Translations under genes and position numbers: made by a program
From: Thioalkalivibrio paradoxus
Lineage (GTDB): Bacteria > Pseudomonadota > Gammaproteobacteria > Ectothiorhodospirales > Ectothiorhodospiraceae
Length of the DNA stretch: 64,000 bases
NCBI GenBank assembly: GCA_011390565.1
Contig: JAABSC010000001.1
Location: 434,001 to 498,000, forward strand
Reading direction: 5' to 3'
Shown: piece by piece, positions 1-9,598 of the stretch
How the letters are laid out: each line of letters starts with the position of its first letter
Position numbering within the stretch: the first letter of the stretch is position 1
The notes under the pieces: generated by a model
What the model saw: the letters and a program-made list of their open reading frames with translations, nothing else
The model's database searches: none
What the model was told of the DNA's origin: nothing

Positions 1-2602
1 CGACGTCGTGGAAATGCAGCCCTGTGGTCGGTTCATCCAGCACGTAGAGCGTGCGCCCCGTGTCGCGCTTCGAGAGTTCGCGGGCAAGCTTGATGCGCTG
101 GGCTTCACCGCCCGAGAGGGTTGTTGCGTTCTGGCCAAGCTGGATGTAGGACAGGCCGACATCCATCAGGGTTTCCAGTTTGCGGCGGATCACCGGGACG
201 GCACTGAAGAAATCGAAGGCTTCCTCTACCGTCATTTCCAGGACTTCATGGATGCTCTTGCCCTTGTAGCGGACTTCCAGCGTCTCCCGGTTGTAGCGCT
301 TGCCTCTGCAGACGTCGCAGGGCACGAATACGTCGGGCAGGAAATGCATCTCGACCTTGATGACGCCATCGCCCTGGCAGGCTTCGCAACGTCCTCCACG
401 CACGTTGAACGAGAAACGTCCCGGCTTGTAGCCGCGCGAACGCGCTTCGGCGGTTGCAGAAAACAGCTCCCGGATCGGCGTGAACAGACCGGTGTAGGTA
501 GCGGGATTCGAACGCGGGGTCCGTCCGATCGGGCTCTGGTCGATGTCCACCACCTTGTCGATCCATTGCAATCCGTCGATCCGGTCATGCGCGGCCACGG
601 GATGCGCGCCATGGTAGAGCGCGTTCGCGACTGCCGGGTACAGGGTGTCGTTTACGAGGGTTGACTTCCCCGAACCCGAAACACCCGTGACGCAGGTCAT
701 CAGTCCCACCGGGAAGTGCGCCTCGATTCCCTTCAGATTGTTGCCCCGGGCGTTGATGACGGCCAGTGTCCGTCTCGGGTCGTGGGGGTGGCGGTGGTCG
801 GGAACAGCAATCGTGCGCCGGCCTGTCAGGTATGCTCCGGTAAGTGAGTCCGGATGTGCCTCGATTTCGCCAGGCGTTCCCATGGCCACGATTTCGCCAC
901 CGTGACGCCCCGCACCCGGACCGATGTCGACGACATAGTCCGCCCTCCGTATCGCCTCCTCGTCATGTTCCACGACCACCACCGTGTTGCCGAGGTCGCG
1001 CAGGCTGGTCAACGTGCGCAGCAGGCGCTCGTTGTCCCGCTGGTGCAGGCCGATCGACGGTTCGTCCAGGATGTACATCACGCCCACCAGTGCGGAGCCG
1101 ATCTGGGAAGCCAGCCGGATGCGTTGCGCTTCGCCCCCCGAGAGCGTTTCGGCAGGCCGGTCCAGGGTCAGGTAGTCGAGTCCGACGTCGACAAGGAACC
1201 CGAGTCGGGCGTCGATTTCGCGGACGATCTTCTCTGCGATCTGCGCGAATCGTCCGGGCAAACGCAGTGCGTGGAAAAAAGCACGTGCATCGGCCACGCT
1301 CATGTGGGTCAGTGCCGGCAGGTTCGCATCACTGATGAAGACGTTGCGAGCACCCGTGTTGAGGCGGGCCCCTTCGCAGTCCGGACAGGTGCGGCTGGCC
1401 AGATAGCGGCCGAGTTCCTCGCGCACGGCAGAGGAGTCGGTTTCGCGGTAGCGTCGTTCGAGGTTGGGAATGACGCCCTCGAAGCTGCGCAGCTCCGATC
1501 GCGGCTTGCCGTCCGCTCCGGTCTGGGAAAACCGGATCCTTTCGATGCCCGATCCGTGCAGGATCACCGCGCGCACGGACGCCGGAAGCGCCTCCCACGG
1601 CGTTTCCACGTCGAAGCCGTAATGCTTCGCCAGGCTCTGGATCAGATTGAAATACCATGCGTTCCGGCGGTCCCAGCCGCGCACGGCGCCACCGGCGAGA
1701 CTCAGCTCCGGGGTTGCGACCACCCGTTCGGGGTCGAAGAACTGACGCACGCCCAGGCCATCACAGGAGGGGCAGGCGCCGGCGGGATTGTTGAAGGAGA
1801 AAAGACGCGGCTCCAGTTCGCGGATCGCGTACCCGCAGACCGGGCAGGCGAAGCGTGCGGAGAAGACCAGGGGGGAGCGTTCCGGCTGGTCCATCCATGC
1901 CACCAGCGCGAGGCCCTCCGCGAGGCCGGTGGCGGTTTCGAACGATTCGGCAAGGCGTTGACGCAGGTCGTCGCGGACCTTGAAGCGGTCGATCACGATT
2001 TCGATGTCGTGCTTGCGCTTCGGATCGAGCGGCGGCAGGGCATCGAGTTCCACGATCTCGCCATTGATCCGTGCCCGCAGGAAGCCCTGCGCGCGCATGG
2101 CTTCCAGGGACTTGTGATGTTCGCCCTTGCGCCCTCGCACGATCGGAGCCAGCAGCATCAGGCGATCGCCTTCCGGAAGCGCGAGGACCTGGTCGACCAT
2201 CTGCGAGATGGTCTGCGCCGCCAGGGTCTCGCCGTGTTCCGGGCAGCGCGGTTCTCCGGCGCGTGCAAAAAGCAGACGCAGGTAGTCGTAGATCTCGGTA
2301 ATCGTGCCGACCGTGGAGCGCGGATTGTGGGAAGTACTCTTCTGTTCGATGGAGATGGCTGGCGACAGTCCCTCGATCAGGTCGACATCCGGCTTCTCCA
2401 TCATCGAGAGGAACTGGCGCGCGTAGGTCGAGAGACTTTCCACGTAGCGACGCTGCCCTTCGGCAAACAGGGTGTCGAAGGCGAGCGAGGACTTCCCCGA
2501 GCCTGAGACGCCGGTGATCACGATCAGCCGGTCGCGCGGCAGATCCAGGTCCACGTTCTTCAGGTTGTGCGTGCGTGCGCCGCGGATCCGGATCGTGGCC
2601 AT
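1..2602 (-). CDS. uvrA: UvrA, excinuclease ABC subunit A (3' end cut off by window edge)
   Basis: UvrA is the damage-recognition ATPase of UvrABC nucleotide-excision repair and acts as a cytoplasmic dimer. The reading frame starts at the ATG at 2602 ([16 protein letters not shown]) and is open to base 1. About 867 codons are present of a usual ~940, so the C-terminus lies outside the window. Visible in order are the first Walker A (GVSGSGKSS, about residues 31-39), a zinc CxxC (CPVCGY), an ABC signature [12 protein letters not shown] with LDEPSIGLH, a second Walker A ([10 protein letters not shown]), a second zinc module (CEACQGDG and [10 protein letters not shown]), and the second signature [12 protein letters not shown] followed by LDEPTTGLH. 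It is divergent from the MFS gene. I found no convincing LexA box in the 210-bp divergent spacer. Confidence 0.97.
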   Translation of the reverse strand, partial: MATIRIRGARTHNLKNVDLDLPRDRLIVITGVSGSGKSSLAFDTLFAEGQRRYVESLSTYARQFLSMMEKPDVDLIEGLSPAISIEQKSTSHNPRSTVGTITEIYDYLRLLFARAGEPRCPEHGETLAAQTISQMVDQVLALPEGDRLMLLAPIVRGRKGEHHKSLEAMRAQGFLRARINGEIVELDALPPLDPKRKHDIEIVIDRFKVRDDLRQRLAESFETATGLAEGLALVAWMDQPERSPLVFSARFACPVCGYAIRELEPRLFSFNNPAGACPSCDGLGVRQFFDPERVVATPELSLAGGAVRGWDRRNAWYFNLIQSLAKHYGFDVETPWEALPASVRAVILHGSGIERIRFSQTGADGKPRSELRSFEGVIPNLERRYRETDSSAVREELGRYLASRTCPDCEGARLNTGARNVFISDANLPALTHMSVADARAFFHALRLPGRFAQIAEKIVREIDARLGFLVDVGLDYLTLDRPAETLSGGEAQRIRLASQIGSALVGVMYILDEPSIGLHQRDNERLLRTLTSLRDLGNTVVVVEHDEEAIRRADYVVDIGPGAGRHGGEIVAMGTPGEIEAHPDSLTGAYLTGRRTIAVPDHRHPHDPRRTLAVINARGNNLKGIEAHFPVGLMTCVTGVSGSGKSTLVNDTLYPAVANALYHGAHPVAAHDRIDGLQWIDKVVDIDQSPIGRTPRSNPATYTGLFTPIRELFSATAEARSRGYKPGRFSFNVRGGRCEACQGDGVIKVEMHFLPDVFVPCDVCRGKRYNRETLEVRYKGKSIHEVLEMTVEEAFDFFSAVPVIRRKLETLMDVGLSYIQLGQNATTLSGGEAQRIKLARELSKRDTGRTLYVLDEPTTGLHFHDV

Positions 2603-2812
2603 GCTCTCCCCGGGGGTGATGACGGCTTGATGCCAAACCCCGTATGTTAGCACTGACGTCAGGCTGATCCCTGCTCTCCCCGCGTTCGCGTGCGCGGCCG
2701 GGCAAGGATGGGGCCAGAGCCCAAACCCCACGGCATGCGAATTCTTTCTCCCAGCTTTGTTACCTGTAAGATCTGACGGTTTCCAGTCGACCGTCCAGCA
2801 GGCGCCCTTGTC

Positions 2813-4216
2813 ATGATGCCTTTTGAACTCCGTGCCACCTCGGGGCTCGCCGCCATTTATGCGGTGCGCATGGCCGGACTGTTCATGGTGTTGCCCGTGT
2901 TCGTCCTGTACGCCGACGAGCTACCAGGCGCCACGCCTTTCCTGATGGGCTTCGCACTGGGGATTTACGGTCTGACACAGGCACTTCTGCAGATTCCGTT
3001 CGGCATGCTGTCTGACCGGATCGGGCGCAAACCGCTGATTGCGTTCGGGCTGCTCCTGTTGATCATCGGCAGCATCGTCGCCGCGATGGCGGAGACCGTG
3101 TACGGGATCATCCTGGGTCGAGCCCTGCAGGGGGCGGGGGCAGTGGCCGCGGTCGTGCTCGCACTGACCGCCGATCTCGTTGCCGAGGAGCGCCGAACGC
3201 GCGCGCTTGCGGTCATCGGACTGACGATCGGCCTGACGTTTACCGCCGCGATGGTGATGGGCCCGGTCGTGGACCAGTGGTTCGGCCTTTCCGGGATTTT
3301 CTGGCTTACCGCGGCGCTCGGATGCATGGCCATCATTGTTCTCTTCGCGTGGGTGCCACGCCCGGTCCAGTCCCTGCCGCATCCGGACATGGTGCCGGTG
3401 CCGGGCGGGATCGCCCATGTGCTCAGGGACCGGGAGTTGCTGCGCCTGAACCTCGGGGTGTTCATTCTGCACATGACGTTGGCCGCGAATTTTCTGGTGT
3501 TGCCGCTGTTGCTCGTGAATCGACTCGGGCTGCCGGCCGAACAGCACTACCAGGTTTACTTGCCGGTGCTGGTGCTGGGGTTTCTGCTGATGGTGCCTCT
3601 GGTCATCCTGGCCGAGCGCCGGCGGGCACTGAAGCCCGTGTTGCTCGCCGCCATCGCCGTGCTCGTGGTCGTGCAGGTCATGTTGCCTTTTGCGGTGCAT
3701 GGGTTCGCCCTCGCGGCGACGCTGGTGCTGTTCTTTGCCGCGTTCAACCTGCTGGAGGCCGCCCTCCCGTCGCTGGTCGCAAAGACTGCCCCGGTGGCTG
3801 AAAAAGGCACGGCGATGGGGGTGTTTTCGACCAGCCAGTTTCTCGGGATCTTCGCGGGCGGGGTCGCGGGGGGAGCGATCCTGGCCCACTGGGGGGCCTC
3901 AATGGTGTTTGCACTGGGCCTGGTCGGGGCGGCGTCCTGGTGGCTGCTCGCCAGTTCCATGGCGCCACCCTCGCACCTTTCCAACCGATCGTACGCCCTG
4001 CCGGGACTCTGGAAGCCGGCCGCGTCCGAACTGCAGTTTCACATCGGACGCATGGACGGTGTCGGCGAGGTCCGGGTGAGCGCCATTGAATCCGCCATCT
4101 ATCTGAAAGTCGATCCCGCGGTGTTCGACGAGCCAGGCTTGCGGACGCTCCTTCGCTCGCAGGGTCATGCGGCGCCGGATGCTCCCGAAAGCGCTGCGGA
4201 CAGGTCGATCTCCTGA
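2813..4216 (+). CDS. MFS transporter, YajR-like, with C-terminal ferredoxin-like domain
   Basis: This is a proton-coupled major facilitator superfamily transporter of the inner membrane; the substrate is unknown. The 467-aa protein has about 12 hydrophobic segments and the family motif A ([11 protein letters not shown]) between TM2 and TM3. After the last TM a soluble tail of about 75 residues ([20 protein letters not shown] onwards) resembles the YAM ferredoxin-like domain of E. coli YajR. Two adjacent ATGs (2813, 2816) are possible starts, and neither has a strong Shine-Dalgarno. In Pseudomonas an MFS gene lies between uvrA and ssb. Here the same MFS position is kept but ssb is 9 kb further on. 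The gene converges with the glutaminase fusion 33 bp downstream. Confidence 0.88.
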   Translation: MMPFELRATSGLAAIYAVRMAGLFMVLPVFVLYADELPGATPFLMGFALGIYGLTQALLQIPFGMLSDRIGRKPLIAFGLLLLIIGSIVAAMAETVYGIILGRALQGAGAVAAVVLALTADLVAEERRTRALAVIGLTIGLTFTAAMVMGPVVDQWFGLSGIFWLTAALGCMAIIVLFAWVPRPVQSLPHPDMVPVPGGIAHVLRDRELLRLNLGVFILHMTLAANFLVLPLLLVNRLGLPAEQHYQVYLPVLVLGFLLMVPLVILAERRRALKPVLLAAIAVLVVVQVMLPFAVHGFALAATLVLFFAAFNLLEAALPSLVAKTAPVAEKGTAMGVFSTSQFLGIFAGGVAGGAILAHWGASMVFALGLVGAASWWLLASSMAPPSHLSNRSYALPGLWKPAASELQFHIGRMDGVGEVRVSAIESAIYLKVDPAVFDEPGLRTLLRSQGHAAPDAPESAADRSIS

Positions 4217-4248
4217 GAGGTTCGCCGTCGGGGGGGGCGGCGGCCCGA

Positions 4249-6120
4249 TCATCGGGTCAGCGTCTGCAGTTCCGCGTTGGCGCGGCGCAGGCGTCCCGAC
4301 AGGTTCTTCGTGATGTTGGTCATCAGGGTGTTGACGATGCCCGGACGTTCCCAGCTCAGCGTCTGGAGGGTCGGCAGGTCCAGTTGAAGTACGTCACAGT
4401 CTTCTTCGGCGACCGCGTCGGCTGATCGAGGTCCCCCGTCCACCAGGGCCATCTCCCCAAAAGCGACTCCGGCGCCAACGCTGGTGAGCCGCATCGCGCC
4501 GTTTTCCGGGTCCGGTACCTGGATCGCCACGCGGCCACGGGCCAGAAAGAACAGGCAGGTGGCGTCATCACCCTGGCGAATGATGGTTTTGCCCGCGGGG
4601 TAATGGTGTGACGACATGCGAGCGGTGAGCTGTGCGAGGTCGTCTTCGCTGAGACCCTGTAGCAATTCCATCTCGGCCATCGGGATATGGGACGGTGGAC
4701 AGCCGTCTGTCATCAGGACCTGAGCCAGCAATGCGGCCTCGCAGTGTTCCAGGGCGGAGTCGAGCGTCGCGTGAAAAGCTGCTCTGGGAAGGCCGGCCGA
4801 GAACAGGTTCTGCGTGTTTCCACTTGCACAGGCGAAGTACAGTCGGGTCCCGGCGCCCGATAGATTCCGATTCAGTTGATGAAGCAGATCTGCGGCCGCG
4901 GGGGCGACCCGGCCGACCCGATGCAGGTCGAGGACCAAATGGTCACAGGTTTCCGGCCGGCCTTCGATGGCGGCATCCGCGCGCCGCAGAATCTGCTCTC
5001 CGGCCCGGAATTGAAGATCCCCCTGAATTTCCATGATCACCACACGGTGGCCGTGCTCGTCCAGAACCCGCCTCTCGGTTGCGCGCCGCATCACCTTCGA
5101 GCGCACCCGGTCCGCGCGGTAGGTCCGCACGACGGCATCGGCGGAGCGGACGGGATCGAAGACATGCAGGCCGAATCGCCGCGAAAGTTCGTCGCAGGCC
5201 TTGATGCCGCGCAGACTGTTGCCGCGGTCATCGAGCAGTGGCGAGAAGGTGCCGACCCCCATCTGTCCCGGTAACGCCGCCACGATGCCGCCCCCGACCC
5301 CGCTTTTCGCCGGGAGTCCGACCCGGAACGACCACTCACCCGCAAAGTCGTACATGCCGCAGGAGGCCATGACGGCCATGACGTACTTCACGTAGCGGGC
5401 ATCGAGTGCGCGCTCCCCCGTCACCGGGTTGATGCCGCCATTGGCAAGGGTGGCGGCCATCATGGCGAGGTCCTCCGCCGTCACGAGCAGCGAGCACTGG
5501 CGAAAATAGACCTCCAGATGTTCATCGACGCGGGCATCCACCATCCCGAAATTGAGCATCAGCCAGGTGATGGCGCGGTTGCGATGGCCCGTTGCGGACT
5601 CCGAGGTGAACACCGCCTCGTCCACGTCCAGCACGCGGCCGGTGTAACGTCGGAACATCTCGACGATCCGGGCGATGCGTTCCTCACTGCCATGCCCCTT
5701 GATCAGACCGGTCGTGGCGATGGCGCCCGCGTTGACCATCGGGTTGAACGGGCGGTTGGTCCGCTCGTCGAAGACGATGGCGTTGAAGGCGTCGCCGGAA
5801 GGCTCCACGCCGACGCGGGCCAGCACGCCTTCGAGGCCGTGGTCCTCCAGTGCCAGGCCGTATACGAACGCCTTGGAAATACTCTGAATCGTGAACAGCG
5901 CGCGGCTGTCGCCGACCGAGTAGGGTTGGCCGTCCACGGTCATCAGTGCCATGCCGAAAAGGCTTGGGTCGACCTTGGTCAACTCGGGGATGTAATCCGC
6001 GAGCGCGCCGCCGTTTTCACGCCGGTAGGCTTCGTGAAGCTCTGCCAGGCATGCGGTAATGGCCGAGTGATCGACTTCCCCGCCATCAGCATTCACGGCG
6101 AACTTCCTTGATGACTGCAT
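4249..6120 (-). CDS. glsA: Glutaminase A fused to STAS and cyclic-nucleotide-binding domains
   Basis: The N-terminal domain (about residues 20-320) is a beta-lactamase-fold glutaminase that hydrolyses glutamine to glutamate and ammonia. It carries the catalytic SxxK (SISK, S80/K83), VNAGAIATTG and the GLPAKSGVGGGI loop. A STAS domain (about 359-463) and a cNMP-binding domain (about 483-600) follow. The latter has an intact phosphate-binding cassette (FGEMAL at 554-559, Arg565 in PRSAD), so it should bind cAMP or cGMP. The protein is 623 aa, roughly twice E. coli GlsA. I chose the ATG at 6120 because AGGGGG lies just upstream; an in-frame ATG at 6171 would add 17 residues. I infer that nucleotide binding modulates the glutaminase. 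Its neighbours include a nucleotide cyclase. Confidence 0.93.
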   Translation of the reverse strand: MQSSRKFAVNADGGEVDHSAITACLAELHEAYRRENGGALADYIPELTKVDPSLFGMALMTVDGQPYSVGDSRALFTIQSISKAFVYGLALEDHGLEGVLARVGVEPSGDAFNAIVFDERTNRPFNPMVNAGAIATTGLIKGHGSEERIARIVEMFRRYTGRVLDVDEAVFTSESATGHRNRAITWLMLNFGMVDARVDEHLEVYFRQCSLLVTAEDLAMMAATLANGGINPVTGERALDARYVKYVMAVMASCGMYDFAGEWSFRVGLPAKSGVGGGIVAALPGQMGVGTFSPLLDDRGNSLRGIKACDELSRRFGLHVFDPVRSADAVVRTYRADRVRSKVMRRATERRVLDEHGHRVVIMEIQGDLQFRAGEQILRRADAAIEGRPETCDHLVLDLHRVGRVAPAAADLLHQLNRNLSGAGTRLYFACASGNTQNLFSAGLPRAAFHATLDSALEHCEAALLAQVLMTDGCPPSHIPMAEMELLQGLSEDDLAQLTARMSSHHYPAGKTIIRQGDDATCLFFLARGRVAIQVPDPENGAMRLTSVGAGVAFGEMALVDGGPRSADAVAEEDCDVLQLDLPTLQTLSWERPGIVNTLMTNITKNLSGRLRRANAELQTLTR

Positions 6121-6477
6121 GCGGCCCCCTGCCCGAAGCGCGGCTCTGAGAGCCCGAACGAAATTCAGCACATCCGGGCAGCATCTTCCGTGCCAGCGCG
6201 CGGCCCGGGATGTGTACCCGGGTTACCGAAGCCCGGAACCCTGACCGACTCCGGGCATTCTTCGGGGGGGGGCATCTCTGGCGAGCGGACCCGGCAATCG
6301 GGTTCTGCGCGATCGAGGTGCATCAAGAGTGGCCGACGGGGCGCTCGCGCACCAATCCGGGGCGAACGGTCATGGCTTCATTCGGGAGGCGCGCGACTCG
6401 GACGCACCTGGGTTCGCTAGCACATTCCGTTGTCGCGGCGCACTCACCCCGAGGCTTTCATGCCGAGATCGGGCGGG
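6121..6477. other. Non-coding spacer upstream of the glutaminase fusion
   Basis: No frame here looks coding. The spacer should contain the promoter of the minus-strand glutaminase gene, but I could not pick out convincing -35/-10 boxes. The only clear element is a short inverted repeat, CCCGGG-atgtgta-CCCGGG, at 6204-6222. It could be a weak hairpin downstream of the GrpB-family gene, but no T-tract follows on either strand. Confidence 0.5.
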
Positions 6478-7017
6478 TCAATCGAGCGAGGGCCAGGGTT
6501 CCTTCCCGGGATGCGTCGCTTTCAGAATGGTGGCGACAATGGGTCCCTTGGCCGCTGTATAGGCGGCGCGATCGCAATGATACACGCGGGCAAGGTTCCT
6601 TTTTTCGCGCTCGTAATAGGCGCACCACGCCGGGTTGGCGCGCAGAATGTCCCGAAATCTGAGCCAGGCTCGGGCGTGTGGCGAGCGGTTGTGGACGACG
6701 TGCAAATGCACCCGCGCGGGGTCTCCCAGGCGGAAGAAGTGACGCCCGCGCAGCCCGAAATTTCCCAGATATCGGTAATTCATGGCTTCCAGCTTGCGCA
6801 CCAGTTTCCTGGAACGCGCGGGTAGGGTCACCGTCAGCATGATGTCGATGATGGGCTTGGCGCTCATGCCCGGCACCGCTGTGCTTCCGATGTGCTCGAC
6901 GCTCAGAAATCCGGGAAGGTCGGCACTTTCCAGTTTCCGCGCCTCACGGGCGAAGGTCCGAGGCCAGGAGGCATCGTAGTCGACCAGAGTTACCGATTCG
7001 TCGCTGGGTTCGGACAT
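6478..7017 (-). CDS. GrpB / UPF0157 family protein (nucleotidyltransferase fold)
   Basis: This 179-aa protein carries the family signature EHIGSTAVPGMSAKPIIDI near its N-terminus. In this family that stretch corresponds to the nucleotidyltransferase-like motif (GS followed by a downstream Asp). Substrate and biological role are not established; some relatives are fused to coenzyme A biosynthesis enzymes. The start chosen is the ATG at 7017 (MSEPSDESVTLVDYD), which places VDYDASWP near the N-terminus as in relatives; a longer frame to 7077 looks like translated spacer. It lies on the minus strand in the accessory block, 357 bp upstream of the glutaminase fusion, so co-transcription is uncertain. 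Confidence 0.82.
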   Translation of the reverse strand: MSEPSDESVTLVDYDASWPRTFAREARKLESADLPGFLSVEHIGSTAVPGMSAKPIIDIMLTVTLPARSRKLVRKLEAMNYRYLGNFGLRGRHFFRLGDPARVHLHVVHNRSPHARAWLRFRDILRANPAWCAYYEREKRNLARVYHCDRAAYTAAKGPIVATILKATHPGKEPWPSLD

Positions 7018-7199
7018 GTGCTGGACGTCCAATTGGCAGGTGGATGGTTTGGTGTACCGTACCGGCTGGCCCGTCACCCGAAAACCCGCTACGTGGTATC
7101 GACGGCAATGGCCGTGGTGAGACCCCCTGCGGTTGGCGCCTTTGTGGCCCCTATCATTCAGAAAGATTGACGGCGCGCGCTCGGCGTTCGATACTCAAT

Positions 7200-7233
7200 G
7201 GCATACATCGTTTATGCCTTAAAGGCATACATC
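7200..7233. repeat. Two direct repeats GGCATACATC, 24 bp apart
   Basis: GGCATACATC occurs at 7200-7209 and again at 7224-7233, start to start 24 bp. The spacing (a bit over two helical turns) and the AT-rich setting in a divergent promoter region fit a repeated operator half-site. The binding protein is unknown. Confidence 0.55.
7213..7229. promoter_or_regulatory. 17-bp palindrome, candidate operator
   Basis: TATGCCTT-A-AAGGCATA is a perfect inverted repeat around a single central A. Its right half overlaps the second direct repeat. It sits about 155-170 bp upstream of the FecR-TolC start. An operator is the simplest reading; there is no T-tract to suggest a terminator. Confidence 0.5.
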
Positions 7234-7383
7234 TTTGATGACTTTGATGGCGGGCGCAACATGCCAAGGTGGAGTCAAACGTTTGTCCCAGGATCGCGGA
7301 CCGTGACGCGCAGGGTTCTTGGAGCGGCTCCCGGAAGGTACGGAATCTGAAGATCAACCACCAGGCTTGGGGATTTGGCTGCG

Positions 7384-9450
7384 ATGCAAATGCAAACGGG
7401 GGTTCAATCGGTGATCGGGCTAGTCGGCCAATGGTGCCCACCATCCGGGCTGGGCAACCCGTCGGTCCCTTCTCGGCCTGCGGGGTCTTGGAGGAGGGGC
7501 TGTCTTTGGGCCTCCCTGGTCGTCTGTTCGCTGGGTCTCGGGGTTTCCAGTGCCAGTGCTCAGGACACCACCCCGGAAAACTCGGCACCCACGGCACTGA
7601 TGGAAGGTGGAGAAGTCCGAGCGGAGGGTGTTGATCCGTTGCCGCTGCAGTTTCCGGACGGTACCGAAATCACCCTGACGCAGGGTTCGTGGCTGCACCT
7701 CGAGAGTGCCGCCTTCGATGAGAGTGCTCCGGAATCGGACCAACTGGTGGTGCGTCTGGTCAAGGGCGGTCTTCGGGCCGTGACCGGACGACTGGGCAAG
7801 CGCGGAGACCCTGACGCCTTTCAGGTGCGCACGCCGGTAGGAAGCATCGGGATCCGTGGCACCGAGTTTGAAATGGTCTACTGCGAGGCCGGCGATTGCG
7901 ATCCGGCGTTGCTCGCGCCGCTGCCGGACTCAGCGCGTTCGCGCATCGAGCAGGAAGGCGGGCTTTATTATGGCGTCAGCACGGGAGCCATTGCCTTCCG
8001 GAACGGCGCCGGCGAATTTCCGCTGGAGGCGGGGCGCTGGGGGTATGCCTCGAGCCGTGAACGGCCACCTGTCGAGGGCGCGTTCCCCCGGCAGGAGGAG
8101 CTTCCCCCGCCGCTGCGGGCGGCGATCGTCGATGCCGTCAACACCAATCCAGAGGTCCAGGAGCGCTGGAACGCCTATCTCGCGGCCGAGGAAGGCGGCA
8201 ATATCGCCCGCGGACGCTTCCTCCCCGAGATCGACCTCAGCCTGAGTGCGCAACGTCAGTATCAGGAGAGCGATGATTTCGGACGCGTGGAGCGGGATCC
8301 GCTTCGTGCGGACATCACGCTCAACCAGATGCTGTACGACGGCTTCTTCACCAGCGCGGACGTGCGGCGTTTGGGTCATGCGCGCATGGTTCGCTATTAC
8401 GAGTTGCTCGAGGCGGCCGATCAGGCTGCGCTGGACGCGATCCGCGCCTACATGGATGTGGAACGCCATCGTGAACTGGTGTTTCTGGCTCAAGAGAATT
8501 ACAACGCGCATCGCCAGATCTATGATCGAGTCGCGGATCTCGCGCGGACCGGAGTCGGTCGCGGGGTCGATCTGGAGCAGGTCACCGGTCGGGTTGCGCT
8601 CGCCGAGGACAGTCTTCTGACCGAAATCACCAACCTGCACGACGCGAGCGCCCGTTTCCTGCGTGTCGTGGGTCGTACACCCCCCGAGGAGTTCGTGGAT
8701 CTGCTGGGTGTGATGCCCACGGGTTCGCTTCCGGGGACCGTGGATGAGGCCGTACGGGCTGCGTTGATCGCGAATCCGACCATTTCCGCCTCGGTGGAGA
8801 ACGTGATGTCGGCCTACCAGCAGGTACGCGTGGGGCGCTCCTATCATCATCCGAAGGTGGATTTCCGCATTCAGACCGCGAGGGACAATGCCCTCAACAG
8901 CACTTTTGTCCGGGATGGGGACGAAGAGTGGGTCACGGACACGACCATCGGGTTGGTCCTGCGCTTCAACCTCTTCCGTGGTTTTGCCGATCAGGCGCGC
9001 ATCGGGCAGTTCGTCGAAGAGGCCAATCTGGCCAAGGACAAGCGTGAGAACGTCTGCCGCAACGTGCGCCAGACCGTGGCGATCGCGTTCAACGATATCA
9101 ACGTGCTGAAGGAGCAGCTCGTTTACCTGAACCAGCATCAGCTTTCGAGCGACAAGGTGCGCACCAACTACCAGCAGCAGTTCGATATCGGTCAGCGGAC
9201 CCTGCTTGACGTGCTCGATACCGAAAACGAGTTTTTCGAAGCGCGTCGAGCCTACGTCGCAGGCCTGTTCGATCTCGAGCTGGCCTATGCCAGATCGCTG
9301 GCCGGGCTGGGCCAGTTGCTGTCTTCACTGGGGATCGCACGCGACGAGATGCCGGATATCGAGAGTCAGACGAACGTCGATCCAGACGAGCTTTGTCCTC
9401 CGATGGCTCCCGCGATGATGCAGGTTGAACGAAACAGCCTGTTTCCTTGA
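7384..9450 (+). CDS. FecR-domain / TolC-family outer-membrane channel fusion protein
   Basis: This protein of about 688 aa combines two modules normally found separately. After a basic, hydrophobic segment (about residues 37-59) ending in SASA-QD, a plausible signal-peptidase I site, comes a FecR-type domain (about 85-165) with the hallmark TPVGSIGIRGTEF. From about residue 243 to 650 it reads as a TolC/LapE-like type I secretion outer-membrane factor: LRAAIVDAVNTNPEVQERW, long helical stretches, two internally similar halves, and FDIGQRTLLDVLDTENEFF near the end. ATG 7384 is chosen (TTG 7375 and ATG 7390 are alternatives). The 36-residue stretch before the hydrophobic core is unusually long, so the true start could be later. 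FecR modules are usually periplasmic sensors or scaffolds. The CHASE2 cyclase gene follows 148 bp downstream. Confidence 0.88.
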   Translation: MQMQTGVQSVIGLVGQWCPPSGLGNPSVPSRPAGSWRRGCLWASLVVCSLGLGVSSASAQDTTPENSAPTALMEGGEVRAEGVDPLPLQFPDGTEITLTQGSWLHLESAAFDESAPESDQLVVRLVKGGLRAVTGRLGKRGDPDAFQVRTPVGSIGIRGTEFEMVYCEAGDCDPALLAPLPDSARSRIEQEGGLYYGVSTGAIAFRNGAGEFPLEAGRWGYASSRERPPVEGAFPRQEELPPPLRAAIVDAVNTNPEVQERWNAYLAAEEGGNIARGRFLPEIDLSLSAQRQYQESDDFGRVERDPLRADITLNQMLYDGFFTSADVRRLGHARMVRYYELLEAADQAALDAIRAYMDVERHRELVFLAQENYNAHRQIYDRVADLARTGVGRGVDLEQVTGRVALAEDSLLTEITNLHDASARFLRVVGRTPPEEFVDLLGVMPTGSLPGTVDEAVRAALIANPTISASVENVMSAYQQVRVGRSYHHPKVDFRIQTARDNALNSTFVRDGDEEWVTDTTIGLVLRFNLFRGFADQARIGQFVEEANLAKDKRENVCRNVRQTVAIAFNDINVLKEQLVYLNQHQLSSDKVRTNYQQQFDIGQRTLLDVLDTENEFFEARRAYVAGLFDLELAYARSLAGLGQLLSSLGIARDEMPDIESQTNVDPDELCPPMAPAMMQVERNSLFP

Positions 9451-9598
9451 ACCCAGCCCGGGGGGTGCCTGGGGACGGCTTCAGGCGCGCCGGAGTGGTG
9501 AGCAATCGAGCGGCCGCTGAACCCCGGGTGCGGCGATCTTCCGTACAGGGGGGCGCCCGGCGGCACGCCCTGACTGCCGACGGTCGGAAACTCGTGGA

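Larger units (their letters stand above)
7018..7383. other. Divergent spacer between the GrpB-family gene and the FecR-TolC gene
   Basis: This 366-bp divergent control region has no recognisable gene. The middle is locally AT-rich and contains a pair of 10-bp direct repeats and an odd palindrome (separate entries), plus TTTGATG twice at 7234-7240 and 7243-7249. I could not assign -35/-10 boxes. A classical CRP site (TGTGA-N6-TCACA) was looked for because of the neighbouring cyclase and was not seen. Confidence 0.5.

Noticed and set aside
2603..2812. LexA (SOS) box for uvrA
   Set aside because: CTGTAAGATCTGACGG near 2765 has the left half-site but not the ACAG right half-site, so it was not called.
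7018..7383. CRP binding site upstream of the FecR-TolC/cyclase genes
   Set aside because: No TGTGA-N6-TCACA-like sequence is present in the spacer.
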